In this document: piece after piece, positions 9,601 to 18,612 of the stretch
Numbering within the stretch: the first letter of the stretch is position 1
Layout: each line of letters opens with the position of its first letter
Source: Priapulus caudatus
Taxonomy: Eukaryota > Priapulida > Priapulimorpha > Priapulimorphida > Priapulidae
Assembly (NCBI RefSeq): GCF_000485595.1
Contig: NW_014577228.1
Span: 398,739 to 419,528 of the forward strand
Length of the DNA: 20,790 bases
Direction: 5' to 3'
Translations under genes and position numbers: made by a program
The notes under the pieces: model-generated
What the model was told of the DNA's origin: nothing
Databases searched by the model: none
Seen by the model: only the letters and a program-made list of their open reading frames with translations

Positions 9601-11623
9601 AAATCTCGCGAGGTAATTGAACGAGCGAAGGAGAATGACTGGCCGCTAAGCATGGAAGACTCCTATTGTATACTAGAGGCACCAGGCGGATACAAGTTTT
9701 TCGTGATGGACGAACTGCAGCCTACAGATCATGGTAATGATTTCTAAATGCTCTTTTTTTTCGCTCAACTTTATGCAATTTTTTTTGGCAATACTCGAAT
9801 ATGTGGATGTGGTGTTCATGCTAGGGAACGAACATCATGATACATCGTACGACAAACAATGTCATGATACATCGTACGACATATAAATAAATGTCGTGAT
9901 ACATCGTACGATGTACAATGTCATGATACATCGTACGACAAACAATGTCGTGACACATCGTACGACATATAATGTCGTGATACATCGTACGACATATAAT
10001 GTCATGACACATCGTACGACATACAATGTCGTGATACATCGTACGACATATAATGTCGTGACACATCGTACGACATACAATGTCGTGATACATCGTACGA
10101 CATACAATGTCATGACACATCGTACGACATACAATGTCATGACACATCGTACGACATACAATGTCATGACACATCGTACGACATATAATCAGGAGTGAAT
10201 AATAGAGATCTCTATTATTCACTCCTAATACATAGATATCATATAATATCAATATACGTTGTATGACATATAGCAGCCTGATGGACGTGTTCATATAATA
10301 ATACGATAATCACGAACATATCACTATATTGTATAGATATGTTAGTGATGTAATGTACCAGAAGAATCTCTATCTAGATTCAATGCTGTCAGCTTCAGCA
10401 TCATTCGCAGTGCAGCAGATTTGATCCTGTTGCGCTTTTCACCTTATGTCCCCATGCCCCGTTTGGAATCTCATGACATGACGTTCTACTGTTTTCAGAC
10501 CCAGTACTGAAGGTGGCGTTGAACGTATCAAACTTACCCAAGTCTGTCAGTAAGTTGCACATTTTTATGTCATCTGGGTGATCAAGTTCTTATCAACAGA
10601 GTTATAGTGGGCTTTTGTGGGCTTTGTCATACACATTAAGATCTACTTGTCTCAGTTATGAAAAAATGTTTAGTGTGCCAGTTATGAAAAGTGGGCTAGT
10701 GTGGACTTCGTCATAGTCTTTTGTCATAGTCATAGTCACAGTCATAGTCACCCATCTCAGTCTTGAAAATATGTCTGAATATCCAGATTTCAAAAATCTG
10801 TATTTTGACTATATAACCCATGAGAAAATTCATAAAAACTTAGCAAGTCCTGCTAAAGTTACCAGTCCCGGACGGGGGGGGGGGGGCTCATATTTCCAAA
10901 ACTGGTTATGGAGGGGTAACTATAGCGGTCTGATATTGAATTGAAACATACACTGCATGACCAATTCACCGATGACACAATATCAGAAGTAAATAATAAC
11001 AACTTGTTTGTTTGTATTTGTTATTATTTACTCCTGTCCCTGACAATATGTATATACCCATAGCTATACAAACATAACCATAGCTAAACGTGTGAGGTAA
11101 ACTGAAACATACACTAATGTCACAACACGTATGTATCCAGTGCTATACAGATATAACCATAGCTAAACGTGTGAGTAAAAATTGAGGGAGGGCCAATCTA
11201 GGCATTGGCCCATCTACCAAAACTTCATATTTCTTACTACAGTGTAGCCCCGTTATAACACGATCGTATATATTATATATACACAACATATGGGTCAAAT
11301 GACTCATCGCGTTATATCCGAATTCACGTAAAATTGGGGCGCGTAAAAACGGGGTTTCACTATACCTCTGATTTCACTGTACCGGCTTCACGTTTCAGAG
11401 TACTGGGCTGGCTTGCTTGGGATGACGGTGTATTCTAAGACGGATGCGACGGCAGAACTCGGTTACTCAGAGAGTAAGGTATCATCGTCCTCCTGCCCCA
11501 GGATGGCTTACCGTGGCATGGACGTCAGAACATATCATTTACAATCGTAGAACGGCCCACTGTCGTGTCGTAAACGTTGTATACTTGGTCGCTCTGATTC
11601 TATGCTGCCTAGATGCACTAGTC

Positions 11624-11663
<40 letters not shown>

Positions 11664-13118
11664 ATATAATACACACAAGTACTAAGAGAAACCGTAAACA
11701 CGTGCTAAGATACATTATATACTAGATAGTAGCTAACGACACTACATAAGTGCTAAGAGGAACCGCCAGGGTAAAAATGTTATCCTCGTCGAAATACAGC
11801 GAGAACTAGTCCATGTTTTTCCGGCGACGTTCCTCCCCACAGTGAATACAGTGCTTGATTTCTCCCCACAGTGAATACAGCGTGTGATTTCTCCCCACAG
11901 TGAATACAGCGCGTGATTTCTCCCCACAGTGAATACAGCGTGTGATTTCCCCCCACAGTGTCGTCTGCTGCTGCGCGCTGCTGGGCAGACGATCGACCGC
12001 GCGACTGCATTCGGGCGTGTCGCGTTCTCTTGTCCGGCCGCTGACCTCCCGGCAATCGAATCGTCGGCAGCGGCGGCCGGCCACACGATCCTCACGCCAC
12101 TGGTCAGCCTGGACACGCCGGGCAAGGCTACGGTCAGTGTGGTCATCCTAGCCGACCCAGTGAGTATGCAGGCATTACCGTCACCACGATTCGGGACGCG
12201 AGTGTTATTGCACGCCGCCGCCGCTGCGTCTCCGAAACATCAAAGCAATGACGTCATGTGAGATGTCAATTGATCGATTCGGGTATATCTGTATACGATA
12301 TATATGCGTATATACGTATATCACAGTATACGAATATTATTTTTCTATGTTTTAGAATTGTACCGGTCTAGAGCGTGGCACGTGCAGCGACTTGTCTTTA
12401 AAGCCGAAAGCTAATTTACCAAAAGAAAATTTGGAGAAAGCTAATTTGCGACGTTCCATAAGTCCTCCGATGTGTGTTAATTGTTGTCTCATCGACATAG
12501 CTGTAATTTAATTCAAATTAGGTGATGAATTGTTGATTACCAAGCATGTCTTCTGGAATCCCCGGACAGAACCTTACAACTGATGCTCCAAGTGTGTGAT
12601 AAATACGATAAGTGTGCGGTGACCAACCACAGCTGGTTGCAACTTGCGAGTTGAAAAATCAACAAACTGATGATGAATTGCTCTTTCTTTTTTTCAACTC
12701 TAGGATGGTCATGAGATTTGTTTTGTGGGAGACGAAGCGTTCTCTGAGCTGTCAAAGGTCGATCCCAAGGCTGGCCGACTTCTCTCTGAGGTATGAGGTC
12801 ATCGCTCGGCCGGGGGTCGCGGGAGCGCGATCGTAGTGATGAAATTTCACCAATCGCTCTCGTTTTCTTCTGTTTTTACACTATACGTGGCGCCACCGAC
12901 ACAAGCCAGTGTGAATTATACTGTTTCGTTTGAAATGTAGCTGCTACTGCTACTGCTACTGCTACTGCTACTGCTACTGCTACTGCTACTGCTACTGCTA
13001 CTGCTACTGCTACTGCTACTGCTACTGCTACTGCTACTGCTACTGCTACTGCTACTGCTACTGCTCCTACTGCTGCTGCTGCTGCTACTACTGCTACTAC
13101 TACTACTACTACTACTAC

Positions 13119-13163
<45 letters not shown>

Positions 13164-13164
13164 A

Positions 13165-13223
<59 letters not shown>

Positions 13224-13227
13224 ACTA

Positions 13228-13273
<46 letters not shown>

Positions 13274-13396
13274 GGCTGCTNNNNNNNNNNTACCTACGTT
13301 CGTTAACCTTACGTCGTACCTTACGTACGTACTTACGTCTCTACCTTACTACTGTCTGACGTCTCGTCTGTCGTACTACTACGTCTACTACTACTA

Positions 13397-13452
<56 letters not shown>

Positions 13453-13712
13453 ACTACTACTACTACTACTACTGCTGCTGCTGCTACTGCTGCTGCTGCT
13501 GCTACTACTGCTGCTGCTACTGCTGCTGTTGCTGCTGCTACTGCTGCTGTCATGCTGTCATGCCTATAGCACGGTGGGCATTGCACTGCATGTCAATTGC
13601 AAATTAATTGCTCTTACATTGCTCCTATATTGCTCCTCCATTGCAGGCAATCTTTGCGGACAAGAGCGCTAACTGGTACGCGAAAAAGGGCAAGCAGAAA
13701 CCGACAGCATAA
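6677..13712 (+). CDS. GLOD4: Glyoxalase domain-containing protein 4 (nine exons)
   Basis: Two-domain VOC-fold (glyoxalase I-like) protein whose enzymatic activity is not established; the human protein has been reported in mitochondria. Exons are 6677-6766, 8761-8810, 9082-9202, 9589-9733, 10499-10549, 11399-11478, 11959-12159, 12704-12790 and 13647-13712. All introns are GT-AG and the sum is 891 bases, or 296 residues plus stop; human isoforms are about 298-313. First VOC domain, about 5-130: [56 protein letters not shown]. Second, about 136-255: [83 protein letters not shown]. The C-terminus is [15 protein letters not shown]. The ATG follows aataaa (A at -3). Introns 4, 6 and 8 hold a 27-bp array, a 29-bp acceptor array and a CTG/CTA array. 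Confidence 0.96.
6892..7078 (+). repeat. Diverged tandem copy pair in GLOD4 intron 1
   Basis: Two segments about 145 bases apart share tcacgtg, then gtcat, then gttaatcataatga (6895-6944 and 7039-7081). This looks like an old local duplication. The first copy contains a CACGTG E-box. Confidence 0.5.
7233..7281. repeat. Perfect 19-bp stem hairpin, GC-rich
   Basis: The left arm 7233-7251 (ctatacgcattcgcgcgcc) and the right arm 7263-7281 are exact reverse complements, separated by an 11-base loop. It lies in a CpG-dense part of GLOD4 intron 1 that runs from about 7100 to 8310. It may be the end or whole of a small foldback element. Confidence 0.85.
7570..7635 (+). repeat. Dispersed repeat, copy C
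   Basis: This copy starts cacttgcagcgtttcaata and continues through aaatacaaaat and ctatttactac. Related copies lie at 15598-15740 and 15851-16000, in the same order and strand. The family has no visible coding capacity. Confidence 0.6.
8317..8350. repeat. Short inverted repeat ATAACCC...GGGTTAT
   Basis: ataacccctatata faces its near-complement tatatatagggttat across a six-base spacer (8316-8349). It marks the right edge of the CpG-dense block in GLOD4 intron 1 and could be the end of an inserted element. Confidence 0.5.
9291..9338 (+). pseudogene. Decayed duplicate of the GLOD4 exon 4 acceptor and exon start
   Basis: Bases 9291-9314 (tgatacaactaacgcc, then atctatag) match the true acceptor 9565-9588 at 23 of 24 positions, 274 bases upstream of it. 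After the AG the copy encodes GSYLKS in the exon 4 frame, where the true exon has GFYMKS. It then diverges and is broken by a foldback element at about 9340. Splicing to it would run to a TAA within about 25 codons. Confidence 0.7.
9340..9487. mobile_element. 148-bp foldback element with 9-bp flanking direct repeats
   Basis: The ends share gggtcgttgtc at left (9347-9357) and its reverse complement gacaacgaccc at right. A second inner pair is gtacccgaggt / acctcgggtac. The nine bases ctcactggc occur exactly on both sides (9331-9339 and 9488-9496), which fits a target-site duplication. Nine-base duplications are typical of Mutator-like elements, but the short length allows only a tentative class. 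Confidence 0.65.
9836..10188 (+). repeat. 27-bp minisatellite, 13 units
   Basis: Units run catgayacatcgtacgac followed by ata(c/t)aatgt. They alternate cat/cgt starts and ata/aca variants; unit 2 has a 5-base insertion. Each unit contains the palindrome tcgtacga and a tgtcatgaca-type palindrome. The array lies in GLOD4 intron 4 (9734-10498). Because 27 is divisible by three, it creates open frames with a nine-residue period on both strands; these are not genes. Confidence 0.92.
10191..10226. repeat. Perfect 36-bp palindrome (TCAGGAGT family)
   Basis: Two exact 18-base complementary arms (aggagtgaataatagaga and its reverse complement) meet with no loop. It abuts the end of the 27-bp minisatellite in GLOD4 intron 4. 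Its arm resembles those at 10984 and 17587 most closely. Confidence 0.9.
10984..11036. repeat. Foldback with 19-bp arms (TCAGGAGT family)
   Basis: The left arm cagaagtaaataataacaa (10984-11002) pairs with 11018-11036 at 18 of 19 positions across a 15-base loop. It lies in GLOD4 intron 5 (10550-11398). Confidence 0.85.
11047..11178 (+). repeat. Two-copy tandem duplication, about 79-bp period
   Basis: tatgtata/tatgtatc, then gctataca, then ataaccatagctaaacgt and gtgag occur at 11047-11097 and again at 11129-11176. The copies are diverged. They lie in GLOD4 intron 5. Confidence 0.7.
11240..11362. mobile_element. 123-bp mariner/pogo-type MITE with TA target duplication
   Basis: The left terminus cagtgtagccccgttataac (11240-11259) faces the right terminus acggggtttcacta. 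TA dinucleotides flank both ends (11238-11239 and 11363-11364). CAGT-start, TA-flanked ends with ccccgttataac are characteristic of Tc1/mariner (pogo-like) non-autonomous elements. It sits about 36 bases upstream of GLOD4 exon 6. Confidence 0.65.
11628..11657. repeat. (TA)n microsatellite
   Basis: About 14 TA units lie in GLOD4 intron 6. A similar run is at 17190-17229. Confidence 0.85.
11831..11958 (+). repeat. 29-bp minisatellite built from the GLOD4 exon 7 splice acceptor
   Basis: Five copies of ctccccacag/cccccacag end at 11842, 11871, 11900, 11929 and 11958, exactly 29 bases apart. The last is the true acceptor of exon 7. Each of the first four is followed by tgaatacag, the true one by tgtcgtctg. 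Exon 6 ends in phase 0, so use of any upstream copy would make TGA the next codon. The array therefore supplies four strong-looking decoy acceptors just before the real one. Confidence 0.9.
12938..13555 (+). repeat. Large CTG/CTA trinucleotide array with assembly gap
   Basis: The array begins as (CTGCTA)n to about 13065. It then becomes alternating pure blocks of about 14 CTG and 6-7 CTA, each pair close to 60 bases and repeated. A run of ten N (13281-13290) breaks it. Bases 13291-13375 are an irregular tacgt-rich stretch unlike either flank. CTG/CTA blocks then resume. The array lies in GLOD4 intron 8 (12791-13646). Its length is not reliable because of the gap. Confidence 0.95.
13281..13290. 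other. Assembly gap of ten N
   Basis: Ten ambiguous bases lie within the CTG/CTA array. The true size of the missing sequence is unknown. Confidence 0.99.
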
Positions 13713-14300
13713 ACTCGTGGCGCCCTCTGTGGTGGGATGGCAAGGCGTGCGGATATGTCGCCCTCATCTGTACAGTTGTGAATTTTAAACTGATTCAAAC
13801 GATTTGTCTGTGGGCATCCGACCAAAATCCAACCGATAGTTTGATAATCCAGGGACGTGAGACCTCATAGCAGACATTCATAGTCCAAGAGACTGCCCCA
13901 AAGAAGAGCGCATTAATTCTAGAAATATGAACCTTATCTCAAAATGTGAATCGTTTCTACTGCAATCCACAGTGTTGGTCTGTGAATTTCATCAATGATA
14001 GGCTTTTCTCTTCTTTAAGACAGTCCTATGATTTTAGTTGATGAATAGAATGATATTTGGTATGAGGTTTCGTCTCTGGGTTCTCAAACTATTGACTGAA
14101 TTTTGGTTGAATGCTTAAAAGATAAATTGGCTGAGTTGTTTTTCAAAAGTCACAACCCATCCGTACGCCGTCATGTACTTACCTGTAGTGGTTGCTTGTT
14201 GCTACGACGATTCAAACATCGAGGGTCTGATGGGTCCATAATTTTTCTAGGTTTAATTCAGCACCTTAATTTTGCTCGTTTAAATCTTCGTTATTCTGTA
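13713..14300. other. GLOD4 3' UTR and flank
   Basis: Directly after the GLOD4 stop codon, 13719-13732 carries ggcgccctctgtgg, which resembles the reverse complement of a CTCF core. No AATAAA lies near the stop; the first is at 15036, so the 3' UTR may be long or use a variant signal. I saw no further exon. Confidence 0.4.
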
Positions 14301-14301
14301 G

Positions 14302-14570
14302 CGTGTTCGTTAATTGCATTGTTGTTATCGGGTGTTAAATTTTATTTCGATCATTGAGTGTGCTGCTTGCTGGAGTGTTGGTCTGCTAGAGTTTAACAAT
14401 TGCATTAGGTAACTATTTGTCAGATTTGTTTAGTGATTTTGTGAATTTTAGAAGGTGTAATAGTGACTTTACTAGTATGTGTGCGTTAATTAGAGTGTTA
14501 AATTCTGTTTCGGTTGTTGTGTGTGCCGCTCTCTAGATTGTTGGTCTGGTAGGGTTTAACAACAATTGCA
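14302..14570 (+). repeat. Two diverged tandem copies, about 175-bp period
   Basis: Copies at about 14302-14405 and 14480-14570 share gttaatt, gtgttaaatt, atttcg/gtttcgg, gtgtgc, gttggtctg and gtttaacaa in the same order. A weaker third fragment near 14796 shares gtgagttttagaa with 14441. No coding signal is present. Confidence 0.6.
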
Positions 14571-15597
14571 CCGCGTAGCAAATGGTGACATTTATTACCT
14601 CAGGATACCGTAGGATATATTTCCGAACTCAGGCCTAGGCCTCTGTGTTCAGCTCCTGCTTTCTACGTGCTCCCGGTGGAGAAGTGCGGTAGTCGTAGTA
14701 GTGAAGACTCTCATTCTGCCACTGACGATCCAGTCGAGCCTCGAATGTTTTTAGGTTAGGTGAGCACACTGTGTTGGCGCTTATTCAGTGCCCTTGTGAG
14801 TTTTAGAACGTATATTAACAACTTTCAATGAGTGTCATGCGATTCGTAGATGGGCACCAATCTGTGATATGACTGGGCACAAGCTAGTGCAAGCTACCAA
14901 ATATTCCCACCGAGCCAGACTGTGACGATTTTGGAGATTTTATTTGCTTTTGCGACTTTTTTTTAAAGTTAATCTCAATTTCTCGTTATTATATAAAGGA
15001 AAGATATATTTCAATGGTTTGTAAATATAGAGGTGAATAAATCGTGTAATAGTTTTGCGTGATCACATAGCATAGAAAATTTAATGTAAAACGTATATGT
15101 TGTTGTAATGCACTATTTAAACAGCCGTCAATATATCACTAAATGTTTGTAGTGAAAACAATTAAACAACATTTTTATATAACTAAAAATTTCTATTTTT
15201 CCAGTTTCAACACTAGACAACATTTCGATATTAGACTGTTAACAATTTACAAGTATAGAATGGCATACTTTACAGTATGACGTCAGGTAACAACAAACAA
15301 ACAAACAAGGGAAAACCTGAATTAAGATAAAAACAAGAATACTAGTAATAGTATTATAGTAAAGTTAAAGGGCGCAGTGAAGACACTTCAATGATTTCGA
15401 ATCAATCGGCTTTGATTTCACGTGAATTCAGCTTGCACAGCATATTAAACCCCAAGATATCAGAGACTTCGTGTTTTTTCTCGTGAGTGGAGCGTGCGTT
15501 GCCTCATCGATGCATACACACCGCTATATGCAGCGTACATCGAATAAATACCAAGTACTAATAATTACCACGGCTAAGCAGCTTTACCCACAGGCAC
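14571..15597. other. AT-rich intergenic stretch, no gene seen
   Basis: No exon with recognisable product or paired splice sites was found on either strand. AATAAA at 15036-15041, followed by a GT-rich tract, is a distant candidate poly(A) signal for GLOD4. Confidence 0.4.
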
Positions 15598-15740
15598 TTG
15601 GAACGCTTCAATAAAAATGTAAAAAAGTAAATAAACACGAAATGAACTCTATTCGCTCTACTCTATTTCGCCTATAATCACCTGTAAATGCCGGTCAAAT
15701 GCTCATCTGCAACACACAAGTACACCGCACGCACGCCATG
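15598..15740 (+). repeat. Dispersed repeat, copy A
   Basis: This copy starts cttggaacgcttcaataaaa and shares gtaaataaacacgaaat, tatttcgcct, gtaaatgcc, gtcaaatgc and ccgcacg with copy B at 15851. Its start matches copy C at 7570. Confidence 0.65.
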
Positions 15741-15850
15741 TGCACAAACAACATGAATAAGATTTACCTTTATTTTAATTTTATTGAGACGTTTCAAGTG
15801 CCTGTGGCTTTACCCGTGTAGCCAATACGCTGTCACTACCACGTGACACG

Positions 15851-16000
15851 TGGACCGTTTCAATAGCAAAACGATACGTAGATAAACACAAATTGTATTT
15901 ACTACCAAACTTCACGTTCATGAACTCTGTATCGCCTAATAATTTCGCGTAAATGCCGTTCAAATGCCCCTGCAACTCATGGTCTCACCGCACGTACCGC
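15851..16000 (+). repeat. Dispersed repeat, copy B
   Basis: This copy starts ggaccgtttcaatag, then has gataaacacaaat, tatcgcctaat, gtaaatgccgttcaaatgc and ccgcacg, in the same order as copy A about 250 bases upstream. An open frame on the minus strand across it has no recognisable features. Confidence 0.65.
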
Positions 16001-16584
16001 ATCGTGAACAACTCAGTGCAAGACAGAATGCGCTGCAGCCGATTTTCAGTGCAGACGATCATTCATGGTGATCGAGTCGTCTTCTTTACGGACGCATAAT
16101 TATAATTCCTGTTTCTACGCCATGCACAGAAGCATAATGCAAGCATTGTGTGTGTACGACTCCAAAGCTCCCAGCTTCATCAACCACCTGCATCCACACA
16201 CACGCGCTTCCTTACTGCACTATATCATCGATGACGGTGTCTAGTAGCATCGTTAGCAGCTATAGGACGCGTTCATTGTAGTCACTGTGCAGACGCTTCA
16301 TCACCGGTCACAAACACCAGCGATGCTCTTCCGTCAGTTCGATAAAGTTTCGCAGATTAAGCGACCTTGACGAATGTTACATGACATGATTCATCGTCTG
16401 CTTGTACACGCGTTCTAAACTTCAGTTTGTTGTCGCGGTAAAAATAATTACCTAACTACTGCTCTTAATTTACTGCTGCCACACGCTAGACGCTATTGCT
16501 CACAGCTGAGTGAGTATTTATTTTACAGCATTGCGTTTTTTCTCATTCAGAGCTTCCGCGTTCTGAGAACAATATATATATATT
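16001..16584. other. Intergenic, nothing recognised
   Basis: No exon, RNA gene or repeat that I can support on either strand. Confidence 0.35.
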
Positions 16585-16682
<98 letters not shown>

Positions 16683-16846
16683 TAGACAGACAGACGGACG
16701 GACGGACGGACGGACAGACGAACGGACGGACGGACGGACAGACAGACAGACAGACATACATACATACAGACAGACAGACAGAGAGACAGAGAGAGAGAAA
16801 GAAAGAACGAAAGGAAGAGAAAGAACGCACGTGCGAGAGAGAGAGA

Positions 16847-16938
<92 letters not shown>
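16585..16938 (+). repeat. GACA/GACG then GA microsatellite block
   Basis: (GACA)n runs to about 16690, then interspersed GACG and ACAT variants to 16789, a transitional gaaag stretch, and (GA)n from about 16834 to 16938. The GA half is almost pure purine on the plus strand. Open frames of Asp-Arg-Gln-Thr and Ser-Leu repeats here are artefacts. Confidence 0.95.
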
Positions 16939-16942
<4 letters not shown>

Positions 16943-17188
16943 CGACGGATTTCATGGTTAAACGCATCGTCTAACAGTAGCTCTCCTGACAAGAGCCAGT
17001 CGACCTGCAGGCGAAGCCACCATACGCTCTCAACAACAACACAGATGGAGAAACACAAGAATGGATTTGTCTTCGTATTCGTTGTCTATGACTACATGTA
17101 CATATATGATCTATACAGAGCGCAAGCGATCTCGCATGCGCACTTAGACGGAGATGCTAGCAACCCCGCGCATACGACTTTACCAGTA

Positions 17189-17230
<42 letters not shown>

Positions 17231-17586
17231 GTATACGTATATCATGTGTCTATCTATGTTACACTATCACAGATACGTTAGCATGCTGTGTGCTTTACTG
17301 CCCGTATAATCTCTCGGCAGACTATATAAATACACGCGTGATGTGCCAATCAAACAAATCCTTACTAACAGATTGCGCAAGGGTTATCGGCACGTCGTTG
17401 TACTAGGGAAATCTAAATAACGTATAACCAACATAATTATACTTGTTTTTTTATTCCTATATTGTGTTAAATTCTAGTGTTCCATGATTTCAGGACTTGA
17501 CTTCGTTTTGGCCGGTTGAATAGAGCTGGGTTGAGGACATAGGCGTTAGTTCTTCAAAAAACGATTTCCACGCATAGTCCTACATA
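16939..17586. other. Intergenic with a (TA)n run, no gene seen
   Basis: A (TA)n microsatellite lies at about 17190-17229. No exon is supported on either strand. Confidence 0.35.
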
Positions 17587-17645
17587 ATCAATAATACATA
17601 ATAGATATGTATATGTAGATAGAATCTCTATTATGTACTCTTGAC
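17587..17645. repeat. Imperfect foldback (TCAGGAGT family)
   Basis: The left arm 17587-17607 (atcaataatacataatagat) pairs with 17625-17645 at about 17 of 21 positions. The right arm, reverse complemented, reads tcaagagtacataatagaga and matches the 10191 palindrome arm at about 17 of 20. Confidence 0.65.
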
Positions 17646-18189
17646 ATAATTTATGTAGAATTTGCAGAAGTGTTACTTTACAGTGATATAAGAAGGACAA
17701 ATATTGCTTCGAAGTATATACAGCATCTCTCTTTGGTTGTATATCAAACAGGCTGCTAGGCTAAGCGCTTACAAAATATATAAAAAAATTTGTAAATATT
17801 AATATTTTTGTTGAATTCCTAGTTCCTATTCTTTCCTAGTTTCCCTCTCACGTTAAACTCTTTGTTGTGCCGGTCGTTTGCTAGCAAAAGATAGTCAGTA
17901 TTTTTCATTCCTGCTCACTAGGTAGAGTCACTAGGTGTGGAATTAAGTTTCTTGCTGTTACGCGAGGGACTTTTTATGCAACCCGCGCGTCCCTACATTG
18001 GGATGGGAATTGCTAAACACTGGGTTACGAGAGTGTTGTTGAGTTTGTTCTGTATAATCACTCTCGTATTTCCCCGCCTCGCACCCACCACGACTAACCC
18101 TCACCTCTATCCCTACCATCCATCTCACCCGTTATTCCTGCAAATCTTGACAAAGACGTTGTTTGTCTGCCTCGCAGGTTCAATAAGAG
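17646..18189. other. Intergenic, no supported gene
   Basis: An open frame from about 17937 to 18278 on the plus strand has no domain I recognise. It runs into an inverted-repeat arm, so I do not call it a gene. Confidence 0.35.
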
Positions 18190-18563
18190 ACATGCGTCTA
18201 AACAGAGGAATTGCTCCGACCTGTGATTGGAGGATAAAAAAGACCCCGCCCACTCTCGCCGCATACGCTATGCTATGACGGGTAGGAACGTGTACTAACT
18301 ATCATATGGAGCGAACGATTTGAGTTACATTTCTATAAATTCTAGCTATTATAGACACATGTCTTAGCCTTAATCTCTGTGAATTTTGAGTCTAAATTGA
18401 AGCGCGATTAGTCTAATTAATTAGCAAATATGCACGCGCGGCTATGACCAGTGAAACGAAACGTCACGAATTCTATTTTTATCCTCCAAAAATGGAAAAG
18501 TGGGCGGGGTCTATTTTTATCCTCCAATCACAGGTCGGAGCAATTCCTCTGTTTAGACGCATG
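18190..18563. mobile_element. 374-bp element with 63-bp terminal inverted repeats
   Basis: The left arm 18190-18252 (starting acatgcgtctaaacagagg) and the right arm 18500-18563 are almost exact reverse complements, differing by about one base. Each arm contains ATTGG (an inverted CCAAT box), then gataaaaa, then gaccccgcccac, a promoter-like order pointing inward. A partial extra copy of ctatttttatcctccaa (about 18472-18488) sits beside the right arm. It is probably a non-autonomous DNA element; no transposase frame is present. Confidence 0.75.
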
Positions 18564-18612
18564 TAATAAGAGAACGCGCCCATCTATATACACACGTATC
18601 GGTCTGTACGCA

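Noticed and set aside
9836-10188. Possible CRISPR array
   Set aside because: Units are contiguous and near-identical, with no unique spacers, in an animal intron.
9821-10294. Long open frames with a nine-residue repeat on both strands
   Set aside because: They come from the 27-bp minisatellite (27 is a multiple of three) inside a GLOD4 intron; both strands and several frames are open alike.
11742-12146. Minus-strand frames over GLOD4 exon 7
   Set aside because: They are shadows of exon 7 and the 29-bp array; the plus strand encodes the conserved GLOD4 segment.
12930-13607. 225-residue frame of Cys/Tyr/Ala/Thr runs
   Set aside because: A translation of the CTG/CTA array that runs through the N gap; it lies in GLOD4 intron 8.
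16518-17281. Frames rich in Ser-Leu, Ser-Val-Cys-Leu or Asp-Arg-Gln-Thr
   Set aside because: Translations of the GACA and GA microsatellites.
17937-18278. 113-residue plus-strand open frame
   Set aside because: No recognised motif, and its 3' part is an arm of the inverted-repeat element.
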